64,000 nt of DNA, from assembly GCA_017547245.1 (NCBI GenBank), contig JAFYQD010000006.1, positions 1 to 64,000 of the forward strand, given 5' to 3'. The stretch is from Oscillospiraceae bacterium (GTDB lineage Bacteria; Bacillota; Clostridia; Oscillospirales; Ruminococcaceae). Shown here piece by piece: positions 18,047 to 26,268 of the stretch. The notes beneath the pieces are model-generated. The model was not told the origin of the DNA. It did no database searches and worked only from the letters and a program-made list of their open reading frames with translations. Both the position numbers and the translations under genes were made by a program. Numbering within the stretch: position 1 is the stretch's first letter; each line of letters begins with the position of its first letter.

Positions 18047-18202
18047 ATGTATGGTTTTGGCGGTAACAGCTGTTGGTGGATTATTATTGTGATCCTGATT
18101 CTGTTCTGCTGCTGCGGCTGGGGTGCCGGCGGCGGCTGCGGAAGCAATCCCTGCGGCAACGGCTGCAACAACAACTATGGCGGCGGCTGTGGCTGCTGCT
18201 GA
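18047..18202 (+). CDS. Cys/Gly-rich 51-residue membrane microprotein
   Basis: ATG 18047 follows GAGGTGA at about 8 nt, and the frame ends at TGA 18200-18202. The product has a Gly/Trp-containing start (MYGFGGNSCWW), one hydrophobic segment (residues 10-20), a CCC at 21-23, and a Gly/Asn/Cys tail ending GCGCC. Ten of 51 residues are Cys and fifteen are Gly. The MYGFGG start and single short membrane segment resemble small sporulation or coat-associated proteins (YjcZ-like), but the Cys tail differs. A strong terminator follows at once, which supports a real short gene. Metal binding or cross-linking into a spore layer is inference. Confidence 0.7.
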   Translation: MYGFGGNSCWWIIIVILILFCCCGWGAGGGCGSNPCGNGCNNNYGGGCGCC

Positions 18203-18240
18203 TTCACGGTCGCTTCTGTAAAACACAGAACGCTACATGA

Positions 18241-18278
18241 AAAAGGCCGAAGCCCTTTGCGGGCCTCGGCCTTTTGTC
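18241..18278 (+). terminator. Terminator of the microprotein gene
   Basis: Stem AAAAGGCCGA..GCCC / GGGC..TCGGCCTTTT, between convergent genes. It probably works in both directions. Confidence 0.8.
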
Positions 18279-18279
18279 T

Positions 18280-18837
18280 TCATATAAACTGTTCGGTAAC
18301 CACACCATCCACCGGCAAATCATGCCGCTCGGCAGGTATTCTTTCAAGCAAAAATGCCGAGCGCACCAGACCCAGACTTTTCCCCGGGAATTCCGCCAGA
18401 AAACGGTCGTAGTATCCGCCGCCGTAACCGATGCGGAACCCATTTTGGTCAAAGGCAAGCGCAGGAACCAGACACAATGAATGGGAGGTGGCAGCCGCAG
18501 GCAGGCAATGGTCTGCCGGTTCGGGAATGCCGTATTTTCCATCTGTCAAATCGTCAAGCCCATCTATGATGTAAAAGGACATGCTGCCCTTTTCGCCGCA
18601 GCGGGGCACCGCCACCTGTTTGTTCAGTTGATGGGCGGCGGCAATGATGGACGCCGTATCCACTTCCCTGCCTACCGAAATGTAGGCAAACAGCGTATCG
18701 GCCTTGGCAAACCACTGGCTGTTTATGACATTTTGGGCAATGGCGTTATCCCATTGGCAGGTATGTTCTGCTGACAGGGCTGCACGCTGCTCTTTCAGCA
18801 AACGGCGCAGTGCCTGTTTTTCTTCCCTCAAATCCAT
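18280..18837 (-). CDS. 5-formyltetrahydrofolate cyclo-ligase
   Basis: 185 residues. It converts 5-formyl-THF to 5,10-methenyl-THF with ATP. The N-terminal basic segment (MDLREEKQALRRLLKEQR) and the signature FRIGYGGGYYDRFL near the C-terminus are diagnostic. ATG 18837 overlaps the TGA of the upstream DJ-1 gene by one base (TGATG), suggesting translational coupling; GTG 18846 is an alternative. It is the last gene of the thyX operon. It feeds the same folate pool, because methenyl-THF is reduced to the methylene-THF used by ThyX. Confidence 0.92.
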   Translation of the reverse strand: MDLREEKQALRRLLKEQRAALSAEHTCQWDNAIAQNVINSQWFAKADTLFAYISVGREVDTASIIAAAHQLNKQVAVPRCGEKGSMSFYIIDGLDDLTDGKYGIPEPADHCLPAAATSHSLCLVPALAFDQNGFRIGYGGGYYDRFLAEFPGKSLGLVRSAFLLERIPAERHDLPVDGVVTEQFI

Positions 18838-19376
18838 CAGGGGCACTGCAGGCCCTTGCGCATGGCGGTGGCTTCGCCCTTGCCGTCCAGCAGTTCTACC
18901 AAAGCCAGGGCAAAATCTACGGCACAGCCGGCGCCGCGGGCGGTAATCAGCTTGCCGTCCACTTCTACGGGAGATCCGGTAAACTCTGCGCCCACCAGTT
19001 CCTGTTCAAAGCCGGGGAAGCAGGTTGCCTTGCGGCCTTCCAGCAGACCGGCATGCCCCAGAATGGAGGGTGCGGCACAGATGGCGCCAAGAGGAATATT
19101 CTTATCCATGGCAAACTCGGCAACAATCTGAACGATCTCGCTCTTTTCCAGATTCAAAGTGCCGGGCATACCGCCGGGCAGCACAGCCATTTCCATATCG
19201 GCCAAAGAAATCTGGTGGGCTTCAATATCACAGGTAACCGAAATTCCGTGGGAGCCGGTGATGACCTTTCCGCCAACACCTACCATCTGCACGTCGTGCT
19301 CGGCGCGGCGCAGAATATCTACGGGAGCAAGGGCTTCCACTTCTTCAAAACCGTTGGCAAAAAAGACATAGATCAT
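18837..19376 (-). CDS. DJ-1/PfpI family protein
   Basis: 179 residues. It has the family start YVFFANGFEEVEALAPVDILRRA (conserved Glu near 12-15) and the nucleophile-elbow Cys in AICAAPSILGHAG near residue 99. The TGSPVEVDGKLITARG strand near the C-terminus is typical of the YajL/DJ-1 branch. Such proteins are linked to oxidative stress and to glyoxalase or deglycase activities; the exact role is disputed. It sits in the thymidylate/folate operon, 12 nt after the DUF2156 gene, and overlaps the 5-formyl-THF cyclo-ligase start. No signal peptide. Confidence 0.9.
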   Translation of the reverse strand: MIYVFFANGFEEVEALAPVDILRRAEHDVQMVGVGGKVITGSHGISVTCDIEAHQISLADMEMAVLPGGMPGTLNLEKSEIVQIVAEFAMDKNIPLGAICAAPSILGHAGLLEGRKATCFPGFEQELVGAEFTGSPVEVDGKLITARGAGCAVDFALALVELLDGKGEATAMRKGLQCP

Positions 19377-19388
19377 GATAGTTCCTCC

Positions 19389-20291
19389 TTATGCTTTCAA
19401 ACGGGCAATGTTGCGTTCTGCCATCTTTTCGGGGCCATAGGAAAGCTTTGCACGGCGCAGCCCCTCGTCGCCGGTATCTTCTTCACGGTTGACAAACATC
19501 ATTTCGGGATGCTTGGCCTTGATTTGCATGGCAAACTGCTGGTTGATCATGGGATAAGCCCCCTGAACATCGCCAAATGCCTTTTCGATGTGGGTAACAA
19601 AGGTGTTGGAATTGAGCGGTTCGCCGACGGTGAAGGCCACCACTCGTCCGCCCTTGCGCAGCACGCCGCCCTCCAGCCCCAATACGCTGAAGTTTACAAA
19701 GGCATTGCGCACGGCACAGGCTTCCTTTGCCAGCGAAGGATCGCTGCCGCAGCCGTTGACCTGACACCAATTGATGTTCATGCCCCAGCATTCATCAATG
19801 TTTTCCATGGTCATTTCTTCATAGCTCCAGTCATCGCCATCCTTAAAACGAGCGATGTGGTTGCGCTTGCCATGCAGCTTTTTGCCGCTCAGGGTAATCA
19901 GTTTGTCCAGCGAATAGATGTAATCCCAGTCATCACGTACCTCGACAAAGCGGAAACGGTCAGGCCACAAAGCCTCCAGCACAGCCTGCTGTTGGGGCAG
20001 AATACCGGCCAGCACAAAGTTGGAACCGTTTTCTTTGGCATCTTCCATCATTGCTTCCAGCACAGGCTTTATGTCGCCATGGCCAAAGGGGAAGAAATAA
20101 TAGATGCGGTCATTTTCGATGCCGGTTTTTACAACGCCATAGTCGTTGACACGCGCCAGACGGGTATAGTAAACATCCTGCCAGATATACATATTGCCAA
20201 AGCTGTAGGTACAGGAATCCAAATCGGCAGCCTTCAGCAGCGGCTCTACCCACTCACGGTCAGCAAGTTCAATCTTCTTAAAATCAAGCAT
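19389..20291 (-). CDS. DUF2156 / GNAT-fold protein (LPG-synthase C-terminal-like)
   Basis: 300 residues from ATG 20291. An in-frame TTG at 20327 lies inside the tmk end and is rejected. AAGGAG lies 12 nt upstream. The sequence has the DUF2156 pattern: EPLLKAADLDSCTYSFGNMYIWQ near the start, KKLHGKRNHIARF in the middle, and the acceptor region EEDTGDEGLRRAKLSYGP at the end. The fold is two fused GNAT-like halves as in the catalytic part of phosphatidylglycerol lysyltransferases, but the membrane domain is absent. An aminoacyl or acyl transfer role is a family-level guess. It lies between tmk and the DJ-1 gene. Confidence 0.85.
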   Translation of the reverse strand: MLDFKKIELADREWVEPLLKAADLDSCTYSFGNMYIWQDVYYTRLARVNDYGVVKTGIENDRIYYFFPFGHGDIKPVLEAMMEDAKENGSNFVLAGILPQQQAVLEALWPDRFRFVEVRDDWDYIYSLDKLITLSGKKLHGKRNHIARFKDGDDWSYEEMTMENIDECWGMNINWCQVNGCGSDPSLAKEACAVRNAFVNFSVLGLEGGVLRKGGRVVAFTVGEPLNSNTFVTHIEKAFGDVQGAYPMINQQFAMQIKAKHPEMMFVNREEDTGDEGLRRAKLSYGPEKMAERNIARLKA

Positions 20292-20310
20292 GAAAAACCC
20301 AAACTCCTTG

Positions 20311-20970
20311 TTATATGATCGCGCCAATCATTTCCCAAATTTTATCGGAGATTTCTTCTACCGAGAGTATTTCTCCGTTGGGGGCGCAGTCAAGCAGCCG
20401 CCATCCCTGACGCTGGGCCACATAGCCTGCGCCTGCATAGCAGCGTTCCAGATAGCCCAAATCGGCTTCGTGGATATCTTTTTTGGCGTTATCGCCCTGA
20501 TAACGGCCTTCAATCAGCTTCTGTGAAATTGCGGGAGGCACCGAAAGGAAGATGACCATGTCGGGACGGGGCAGCCCCAGCTTGCCATATTCATAGTCTT
20601 CCATCCAATCAAGGTATTCATCCCACTGTTCACGGGGCAGTTTTGTGGTTTGGTGGGTGGCATTGCTGGTGGAATAGCGGTCGGCCACCAGAATGGTGTC
20701 GGCGGCATAGTCGCTGCCCCAGCGCAGCTTAAAGCTGACATAGCGGTCCACCGCAAAAAAGGTAGAAGCAGCATAGGCCCCCACCTCTTCGGCACTGCCC
20801 AGCGCACCCGAAAGGTACAGCTTTACAAAGGCCGACGATTCGTGGTCATAGTCGGGGAAGGTCACCTTTTTACAGGACTTTCCCTGCTGCTCCAACCGCT
20901 GGCAGAGCAGGCGGCTTTGGGTAGCTTTTCCGCTGCCGTCCAGCCCTTCTATTACAATGAGCTTACCCAT
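20311..20970 (-). CDS. tmk: Thymidylate kinase
   Basis: 219 residues. It phosphorylates dTMP to dTDP. The P-loop is [11 protein letters not shown] (residues 8-18) and the DR motif is [13 protein letters not shown]. The region after it ([18 protein letters not shown]) matches the family. GxDGSGKxT with Ala at the usual Ser is a small deviation. The gene overlaps thyX by 8 nt at its start, so the enzyme that makes dTMP and the one that uses it are translated together. Confidence 0.9.
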   Translation of the reverse strand: MGKLIVIEGLDGSGKATQSRLLCQRLEQQGKSCKKVTFPDYDHESSAFVKLYLSGALGSAEEVGAYAASTFFAVDRYVSFKLRWGSDYAADTILVADRYSTSNATHQTTKLPREQWDEYLDWMEDYEYGKLGLPRPDMVIFLSVPPAISQKLIEGRYQGDNAKKDIHEADLGYLERCYAGAGYVAQRQGWRLLDCAPNGEILSVEEISDKIWEMIGAII

Positions 20971-21745
20971 TCAAGGACATCTCCTTCAGTTTGGCATATT
21001 CTTCACGCATTTCGGCCATTTTGCCGCAGCTCATCTTGCCTTCGGGGCACTTGCCGGCAACACAGGGGGGGCCTGCATGGGCAAACAGATGGGGAGCCAC
21101 GGGATAAACCAACGCCACCATCTGGCGGGCCACATCACGAATTTCCCACTGGGCGCGACTGCAGCAGCGCAGACCGAAAAAGTTCATCAGGCTGCGGGCG
21201 TTCATGGTGACCACCATCTTGGTCTCGCAGGCATTGGGCAGCACAAAACGGGCATCTTCAATGGCCTTCTTTTCGGCAGCCGAGGCAGCAGCCTTTTCGC
21301 TCTTGCCCTGTTCCAGGAACATGGGGTAGTACTTGTCCTTCAGCAGGTCGGCAATGCGGTCGTAATACTTTCCGCAGGATTCCATGGCTTCCTGGAAAAG
21401 AGCGGTGGCTTCCTCGTCGGCCGCAATTTCGGGAGGAGTTACATAGCTGAATTCCTTTTCGGGAACATAGCGCTGGCTCTGCACGCTGAAGGAAGCAATG
21501 CGGTGACGGGTAATCTGGGCCAGCAGCGCACGGGAAACACCTTCGATGCCAAAGGTAAAGCTGGCATGTTCGATGGGGCTCTGGTGACCCAGCCCGGCCA
21601 GCATGTCCAAAAATGCTGCGGCCTTTTCATCTGTGATGCCATCCATCAGGGTGCCGATGTCGGCAGGGCTGTAGCACAGCTTGGCTGCGGCTGCCACCGT
21701 TTTTTCGGGGTTGGGAGTATATGCAATCAGGGTCACCTTTGCCAT
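20963..21745 (-). CDS. thyX: Flavin-dependent thymidylate synthase ThyX
   Basis: 260 residues. It makes dTMP from dUMP with methylene-THF, FAD and NADPH. The ThyX motif [14 protein letters not shown] spans residues 80-93. [19 protein letters not shown], just before it, is also family-typical. The C-terminal half carries [18 protein letters not shown] and [14 protein letters not shown] Cys-containing tail ([16 protein letters not shown]) is seen in clostridial members. Because ThyX yields THF and not dihydrofolate, the cell does not need dihydrofolate reductase for this step. First gene of the operon with tmk; RBS AAAGGAGCG. Confidence 0.96.
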   Translation of the reverse strand: MAKVTLIAYTPNPEKTVAAAAKLCYSPADIGTLMDGITDEKAAAFLDMLAGLGHQSPIEHASFTFGIEGVSRALLAQITRHRIASFSVQSQRYVPEKEFSYVTPPEIAADEEATALFQEAMESCGKYYDRIADLLKDKYYPMFLEQGKSEKAAASAAEKKAIEDARFVLPNACETKMVVTMNARSLMNFFGLRCCSRAQWEIRDVARQMVALVYPVAPHLFAHAGPPCVAGKCPEGKMSCGKMAEMREEYAKLKEMSLNG

Positions 21746-21764
21746 AGTTTTCCGCTCCTTTTCT

Positions 21765-21794
21765 GTTTTCCCTGCCCGACGGCGCCGGGCAGGG
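21765..21794 (-). terminator. Hairpin between the Cys-rich gene and thyX
   Basis: Stem CCCTGCCCG / CGGGCAGGG followed by AAAACAG on the minus strand, between the 21806 stop and the thyX start. The U-tract is poor, so read-through is possible. Confidence 0.45.
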
Positions 21795-21805
21795 ATGATG
21801 TATTT

Positions 21806-22603
21806 TCAGTGGTTGTTTTGACTGTTCAGGTCGGTCTGCTTTGGGGGAAAGAACTCGTCGGTGGGAAACTGGATCTTCTGGAACAGCGCACAGGGATCTT
21901 CGGCAGAGGTCTGGCATTCCTTGTCGGGAATGCAGAAATCGTAGGCCGGAATCATGATTTGAACCATGCGCTGAAGCTGCACGATGGTAAACAGGCCAAG
22001 GGTCACATAAACCGCCTTGCTGCCGCTTACGCCGTTAAAATCACCGTTGAAACGGCAGCAGACACAGGCAGGCAGGTCGCACACCGGGTCATTGGCAGCG
22101 TGGCATTCGCTGATTTTGGCCGAAAGGCAGATGGGATCAACCACCTGAAGAACCGCCTTGGGGGTATTGCTGTCGCCATGGGCGGCACAGGCGTTGTTTC
22201 CGCTGGAAGCAAAGGTTTTTACATTGCCCTCGCTGCCGTAAAGGATGACCTTTTTCTGATGCACCGCCACACCGGTGACCGTTTTGGGGTCGCACAGGGG
22301 GGCATCCACCAGCGACAGGGTAACAATGAAGAAGAAGGTCATATCCACCGAATAGAAGCCGCGGTTAAAAGGAACCTCCTCCACCCCAAGGTGAACGTTT
22401 ACCACTTCTACCTTCTTGCACTTTACACTTACTGCCTGATCCACCATGACCTGGTCAGCGTGGGTAAAATAGACACGCAGATCACGCACGCAGTCCTTGA
22501 CGCTGCTGCTGTCGTAAATGCGGTCGGCGTTGATGCAGACGGCCTCTTTGAACATATTGGCCCCCACCGCCGACATGGGATTAACCCTTTGGTTGTTTGG
22601 CAT
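21806..22603 (-). CDS. Conserved clostridial Cys-rich protein, function unknown
   Basis: 265 residues. The beginning (INADRIYDSSSVKDCVRDLRVYF) and the motif EVPFNRGFYSVDMTFFF mark a family that I recall only from clostridia and that has no known function. The middle has several Cys (CRFNGDF..., PACVCC, SAKISEC, DPVC) suggesting disulfides or metal binding. No signal peptide or membrane segment. RBS GGAGGAGG before ATG 22603. A spore-layer role would suit the organism and the Cys content but is a guess. It lies between pcrA and thyX, separated from both by hairpins. Confidence 0.75.
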   Translation of the reverse strand: MPNNQRVNPMSAVGANMFKEAVCINADRIYDSSSVKDCVRDLRVYFTHADQVMVDQAVSVKCKKVEVVNVHLGVEEVPFNRGFYSVDMTFFFIVTLSLVDAPLCDPKTVTGVAVHQKKVILYGSEGNVKTFASSGNNACAAHGDSNTPKAVLQVVDPICLSAKISECHAANDPVCDLPACVCCRFNGDFNGVSGSKAVYVTLGLFTIVQLQRMVQIMIPAYDFCIPDKECQTSAEDPCALFQKIQFPTDEFFPPKQTDLNSQNNH

Positions 22604-22722
22604 TTTCCTCCTCCAATCTGCCGCGCGGGGCGGCTTGACAAAATGGGTTGGGGCGGCCTGTGCCGTTTTTCGGCTGCAGACCCGCTCAATACCATTTTAT
22701 GAGAAGGAACACGCTTTGTTAC

Positions 22723-25101
22723 TTATACTTTGGTCAGCTTTGCAAAGTTGGACATAATGCGTTTGGTGCCCACCTTGTCAAAGGCAATTTCCACCAGATG
22801 GTCGCCGCCCATGGGGGTGATGTTCAGCACCAGACCCTTGCCGAAAACACGATGGCTGACGGTATCGCCCACTGCAATATCAAAGGAGGCTGCCGCCTGT
22901 GCAGACTGGGCGGGACGGGCGGCCGAATAGCCGCCGCCAACGCTGCTGCCACGGTTGATGGTACGGGGGGCGGCAGGTGCCGCTGCGGCACGGCTGCGCT
23001 GCTCCTGCATACGCTGGGCCAGTTCATCCTTGCGTTCCACCAGCCCAGCCGGAATTTCTTCCAGAAAGCGGGACTGACGGTTGCGGTTGGTGCGGCCAAA
23101 CAGCATACGCTCGCCTGCACAGCAAAGGTAAAGCTGCTTTCTGGCACGGGTGATGCCCACATAGGCCAGACGACGTTCTTCTTCACATTCGGCAGGGTTA
23201 TAGATGGACTGCATTCCGGGGAAGATACCCTCTTCCATACCGGGAATAAAGACCACCGGGAATTCCAGACCCTTGGCCGAGTGGAGGGTCATAAGAACCA
23301 CCGCATCGGCATCGGGGTCGTAGTTATCAATGTCGGTATACAGGGCAACTTCTTCCAAAAATCCTGCCAAAGTAGGATCTTCGGTTTCTTCCTGATATTT
23401 GGCGATGGTGGATCCAAGTTCTTCGATGTTTTCCACACGGGTCTGCCCTTCAAAGCCCTGTGCCTTCAAAGCCTGCAGATAGCCGCTTTCTTCCAGCAGA
23501 AGCTGGAAGGTCTCGGAAAGATCCCGTTCCTCCAGGCCATCCATAATACTCAGCATCATTTCGGCAAACTTCATGAGAGGGCCGGCCTTTTTGGAAAGAA
23601 GAGGATAGTCTTGGGCATGGGCAATGACCTCAAACAGGCTGATGCCCAGCTGCTCGGCAATTTGGTCGGCGGCATCCAGGGTTGCGTTGCCAATACCACG
23701 CTTGGGTTCGTTGATGATGCGCATCAGGCGCAGGCGGTCGCCGGGGTTGGCCAGCACACACAAATAGGCCAGCATATCCTTGATTTCCTTGCGTTCGAAG
23801 AAGCGCAGACCGCCCAGAATGCGGTAGGGCACGTCAAAACGGATGAGTGCCTGCTCCAGCGAGGCCGACTGGGCATTCATGCGGTAAAGAACTGCATGGT
23901 CGCCATACTTTGCGCCGCGCCGCACATTTTCCGAGATGGTTTTTGCAATATAGGCCGATTCTGCCTGTTCGCTGACGCCACGATATACGGTGATTTTTTC
24001 GCCCTGCTCGTTGTTGGTCCACAGGGTTTTGCCCTTACGCTGGGTGTTGTTGGAAATCACTTCGTTGGCGGCATCCAGAATGGTGCCGGTGCTGCGGTAG
24101 TTCTCTTCCAGACGGATGACCCGGGCGCCGGGATACTGCTGCTCAAAGCTGAGAATATTTTCAATGGTGGCACCACGGAATTTATAGATACTCTGGTCAT
24201 CGTCGCCCACCACGCAGATATTCTTGCTGCCGCCAGCCAGCAATTCCACCAGACGGAACTGCTTGTGGTTGGTGTCCTGATATTCGTCCACCATGATGTA
24301 GCGGAAGCGGCGGCGGTATTTTTCCAACACCTCGGGGAACTGTTCAAACAACTGCACCGTCAACAGGATAATATCGTCAAAATCCAGGGCGTTGGCATCC
24401 TTCAGCGCCTTGTGGTAAAGGGCATAAACCTTGGCCACAATCTGTTCAAAGTAATCGCCGCCGGCCGGGAACATATTCACATCTTCCATGTTATCCTTGG
24501 CGGCGCTGATGGCCGACAGAATGGCACGGGGAGAAAACTGCTTGTCATCCAGATTGAGGGTCTTCATGCTTTCTTTGATGACACGCAGGGAATCGTCGGT
24601 ATCATAAATGGTAAAGTTGCCGGTATAACCCAGATGCTCAATTTCAGCACGCAGAATGCGGGCGCAGCAGGAATGGAAGGTGGAGGCATTGACATCTCCC
24701 CCACGGTCACCCAAAGCCAGACTCAAACGTTCTTTCAATTCACCTGCGGCCTTGTTGGTAAAGGTGATGGTAAGAATGTTCCAGGGGCGCACCGGGTCGA
24801 CGGCCAGAACCTGTTCCAGACGGAGAGGGTCATCGGCAACGCCATCGGCATAGTCCTGCAAAAACTGCAGATCATCGTCATCCCAGCAGTTGGGCAGGCC
24901 GTCTACCTCGCTGGCACGGCCAAAGCGGATAAGGTTTGCCACACGGTGTATCAGCACGGTGGTTTTGCCGCTGCCGGCGCCGGCAAGGATCAGTACAGGG
25001 CCGGTGGTTTTAAGCACAGCTGCACGCTGCATATCGTTAAGACGGCTGTAAAGCCGCTTGAAAACTCTTTCTTTCAGTTGGTTCTGGTATGACATGTTCA
25101 T
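22723..25101 (-). CDS. pcrA: ATP-dependent DNA helicase PcrA (UvrD family)
   Basis: 792 residues. It is a 3'-5' superfamily 1 helicase for repair and plasmid or replication restart. The Q-motif (LNDMQRAAV) and Walker A LAGAGSGKTT are at the N-terminus. TFTNKAAGELKERL (motif Ia), VDEYQDTNHKQFRLV (motif II), GDDDQSIYKFRGA (III), LEENYRS (IV), TLHSAKGLEFPVVFIPG (V) and LAYVGITRARKQLYL (VI) follow in order. The C-terminus after about residue 690 is a low-complexity linker and a Tudor-like end (VGDTVSHRVFGKGLVL). ATG 25101 follows AGGAG; an extended -10 (TGCTATAAT) is at 25155-25160. Confidence 0.96.
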   Translation of the reverse strand: MNMSYQNQLKERVFKRLYSRLNDMQRAAVLKTTGPVLILAGAGSGKTTVLIHRVANLIRFGRASEVDGLPNCWDDDDLQFLQDYADGVADDPLRLEQVLAVDPVRPWNILTITFTNKAAGELKERLSLALGDRGGDVNASTFHSCCARILRAEIEHLGYTGNFTIYDTDDSLRVIKESMKTLNLDDKQFSPRAILSAISAAKDNMEDVNMFPAGGDYFEQIVAKVYALYHKALKDANALDFDDIILLTVQLFEQFPEVLEKYRRRFRYIMVDEYQDTNHKQFRLVELLAGGSKNICVVGDDDQSIYKFRGATIENILSFEQQYPGARVIRLEENYRSTGTILDAANEVISNNTQRKGKTLWTNNEQGEKITVYRGVSEQAESAYIAKTISENVRRGAKYGDHAVLYRMNAQSASLEQALIRFDVPYRILGGLRFFERKEIKDMLAYLCVLANPGDRLRLMRIINEPKRGIGNATLDAADQIAEQLGISLFEVIAHAQDYPLLSKKAGPLMKFAEMMLSIMDGLEERDLSETFQLLLEESGYLQALKAQGFEGQTRVENIEELGSTIAKYQEETEDPTLAGFLEEVALYTDIDNYDPDADAVVLMTLHSAKGLEFPVVFIPGMEEGIFPGMQSIYNPAECEEERRLAYVGITRARKQLYLCCAGERMLFGRTNRNRQSRFLEEIPAGLVERKDELAQRMQEQRSRAAAAPAAPRTINRGSSVGGGYSAARPAQSAQAAASFDIAVGDTVSHRVFGKGLVLNITPMGGDHLVEIAFDKVGTKRIMSNFAKLTKV

Positions 25102-25186
25102 GGTGTCTCCTGTTCTATCCAAACCCAAAATAAGGGGCAATTGCATACAGATTTATTATAGCACAATCCATCCGCAAAGTACATGA

Positions 25187-25222
25187 AAAGAGAAGGCCGC
25201 TCTGCAAAACAGAACGGCCTTT
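25187..25222 (-). terminator. Terminator of the ferritin gene
   Basis: Minus-strand stem AAGGCCGTTCTG / CAGAGCGGCCTT followed by CTCTTTTC, 20 nt after the ferritin stop. Confidence 0.75.
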
Positions 25223-25240
25223 GTTCACGGGTTTTGATGC

Positions 25241-25753
25241 TTACAGAACCAGCGAGGGAGCGGAATATACACGGGCAGCCAGTTCGCTGTTGAGCATATA
25301 CAGGCTCTTGGGGTCAGAGCCGAACAGTTCCATCTTGGTGATGAGGTCGTTGGCGTTGGTTTCTTCTTCACCCTGTTCCTTTACAAACCAGTCAAGGAAC
25401 TGCATGGTGCGGAAATCTCTTACGTCATAGGCGGCCGCATAGATGTCATTGATCAGAGATGTTACATATTCTTCGTGAGCCAGACCGGCCTTCAAAACGT
25501 CCATATGGCAGGTAATTTCTTTTTCGGGCTTGTCGATGGCTTCCAGAGTGACCTTTTCGTTGTTGTTGTGCAGATACTGATAGAACAGCATAGCGTGGTC
25601 ACGCTCTTCCTGAGCCTGAATCATGTACCAGTTGGCAAAGCCATCCAGACCAACATCGTCAAAGTAATTGGAAAACTCCAGATAAAGATAGGCCGAGTAG
25701 AATTCTTTATTGATCTGCTGGTTGAGCAGTTCGCGTACCTTTGCGTTCATCAT
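25241..25753 (-). CDS. ftnA: Ferritin (non-heme iron storage)
   Basis: 170 residues. It oxidises and stores iron in a 24-subunit shell in the cytoplasm. Ferroxidase residues fit the bacterial ferritin pattern: NKEFYSAYLYLEFSNYF (Glu in helix A), QAQEERDHAMLFYQYL (the E-x2-H pair in helix B) and FVKEQGEEETNANDL near helix D. ATG 25753 is preferred to an upstream frame extension because GGGAGG lies 9-10 nt before it; a second ATG follows at once. The promoter overlaps a 35-bp palindrome (25820-25854), so expression is probably regulated by iron or Fe-S status. Terminator at 25187-25222. Confidence 0.95.
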   Translation of the reverse strand: MMNAKVRELLNQQINKEFYSAYLYLEFSNYFDDVGLDGFANWYMIQAQEERDHAMLFYQYLHNNNEKVTLEAIDKPEKEITCHMDVLKAGLAHEEYVTSLINDIYAAAYDVRDFRTMQFLDWFVKEQGEEETNANDLITKMELFGSDPKSLYMLNSELAARVYSAPSLVL

Positions 25754-25816
25754 ATATGTGGTCCTCCCTTTTCTAAAAATACATCTCATTTCAAGCCGGA
25801 TTTCTTTGATGAATAT

Positions 25817-25854
25817 AATATACCATACTTAACAAATTATGTCAAGTATGGTAT
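25817..25854 (-). promoter_or_regulatory. Ferritin promoter with overlapping palindromic operator
   Basis: Minus strand TTGACA (25840-25845), N17, TATATT (25817-25822). A perfect 11-bp inverted repeat, ATACCATACTT (25820-25830) and AAGTATGGTAT (25844-25854), with a 13-bp centre, covers the -35, the spacer and part of the -10. The inner ACTTGACA...TGTTAAGT is near-palindromic too. This resembles sites of Rrf2-family (IscR-like) repressors; the regulator is not in this window. Confidence 0.75.
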
Positions 25855-25875
25855 ATCTCCTGATTTTTAAAATTT

Positions 25876-26265
25876 TTAGTGGCTGCAGGAACTGCCGCAG
25901 TTGTGGCCCCCGTGGTGATGATGGCCCTCGCCATGGTGGTCACATTTGGCTGTGGGGTCATAGGACAGCCGGCCTGCCAGCAGGTCTTCTACGGCCAGAT
26001 CGGCACTTCCCTGAACACCGCCAAAAAAGCGGATACCGGCCTGCTGCAACGCCATCTGGGCGCCGCCGCCAATGCCGCCGCAGATGAGGGTATCTACGCC
26101 CAATGCTGCCAAAAAACCGGCCAATGCGCCGTGGCCGCTGCCTGCGGTGCTGACCACCACAGCCTTGGTCACCTTGCCGTCCTCAACATCATAAATCTTA
26201 AAAAATTCGGTATGGCCAAAATGCTGGAATACCTGTTCGTTCTCAAAGGTTACTGCAATTTTCAT
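25876..26265 (-). CDS. NifX/NifB-type dinitrogenase iron-molybdenum cofactor domain protein with His-rich tail
   Basis: 129 residues. The fold of PF02579 is clear: MKIAVTFENEQVFQHFGHTEFFKIYDV at the start, then DTLICGGIGGGAQMALQQAGI. The last 25 residues form a His/Cys tail (CDHHGEGHHHHGGHNCGSSCSH region). In nitrogen fixers this domain carries FeMo-cofactor precursors. Stand-alone members in clostridia are common and probably bind Fe-S or metal. There are no other nif genes here, so a role in nitrogen fixation is not supported. It lies 3 nt after the C_GCAxxG_C_C gene and upstream of the ferritin promoter. Confidence 0.88.
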   Translation of the reverse strand: MKIAVTFENEQVFQHFGHTEFFKIYDVEDGKVTKAVVVSTAGSGHGALAGFLAALGVDTLICGGIGGGAQMALQQAGIRFFGGVQGSADLAVEDLLAGRLSYDPTAKCDHHGEGHHHHGGHNCGSSCSH

Positions 26266-26268
26266 CTA

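Noticed and set aside
25876..26265. Nitrogen fixation function for the NifX-like protein
   Set aside because: No nitrogenase or other nif genes are near; stand-alone members of this fold are common.
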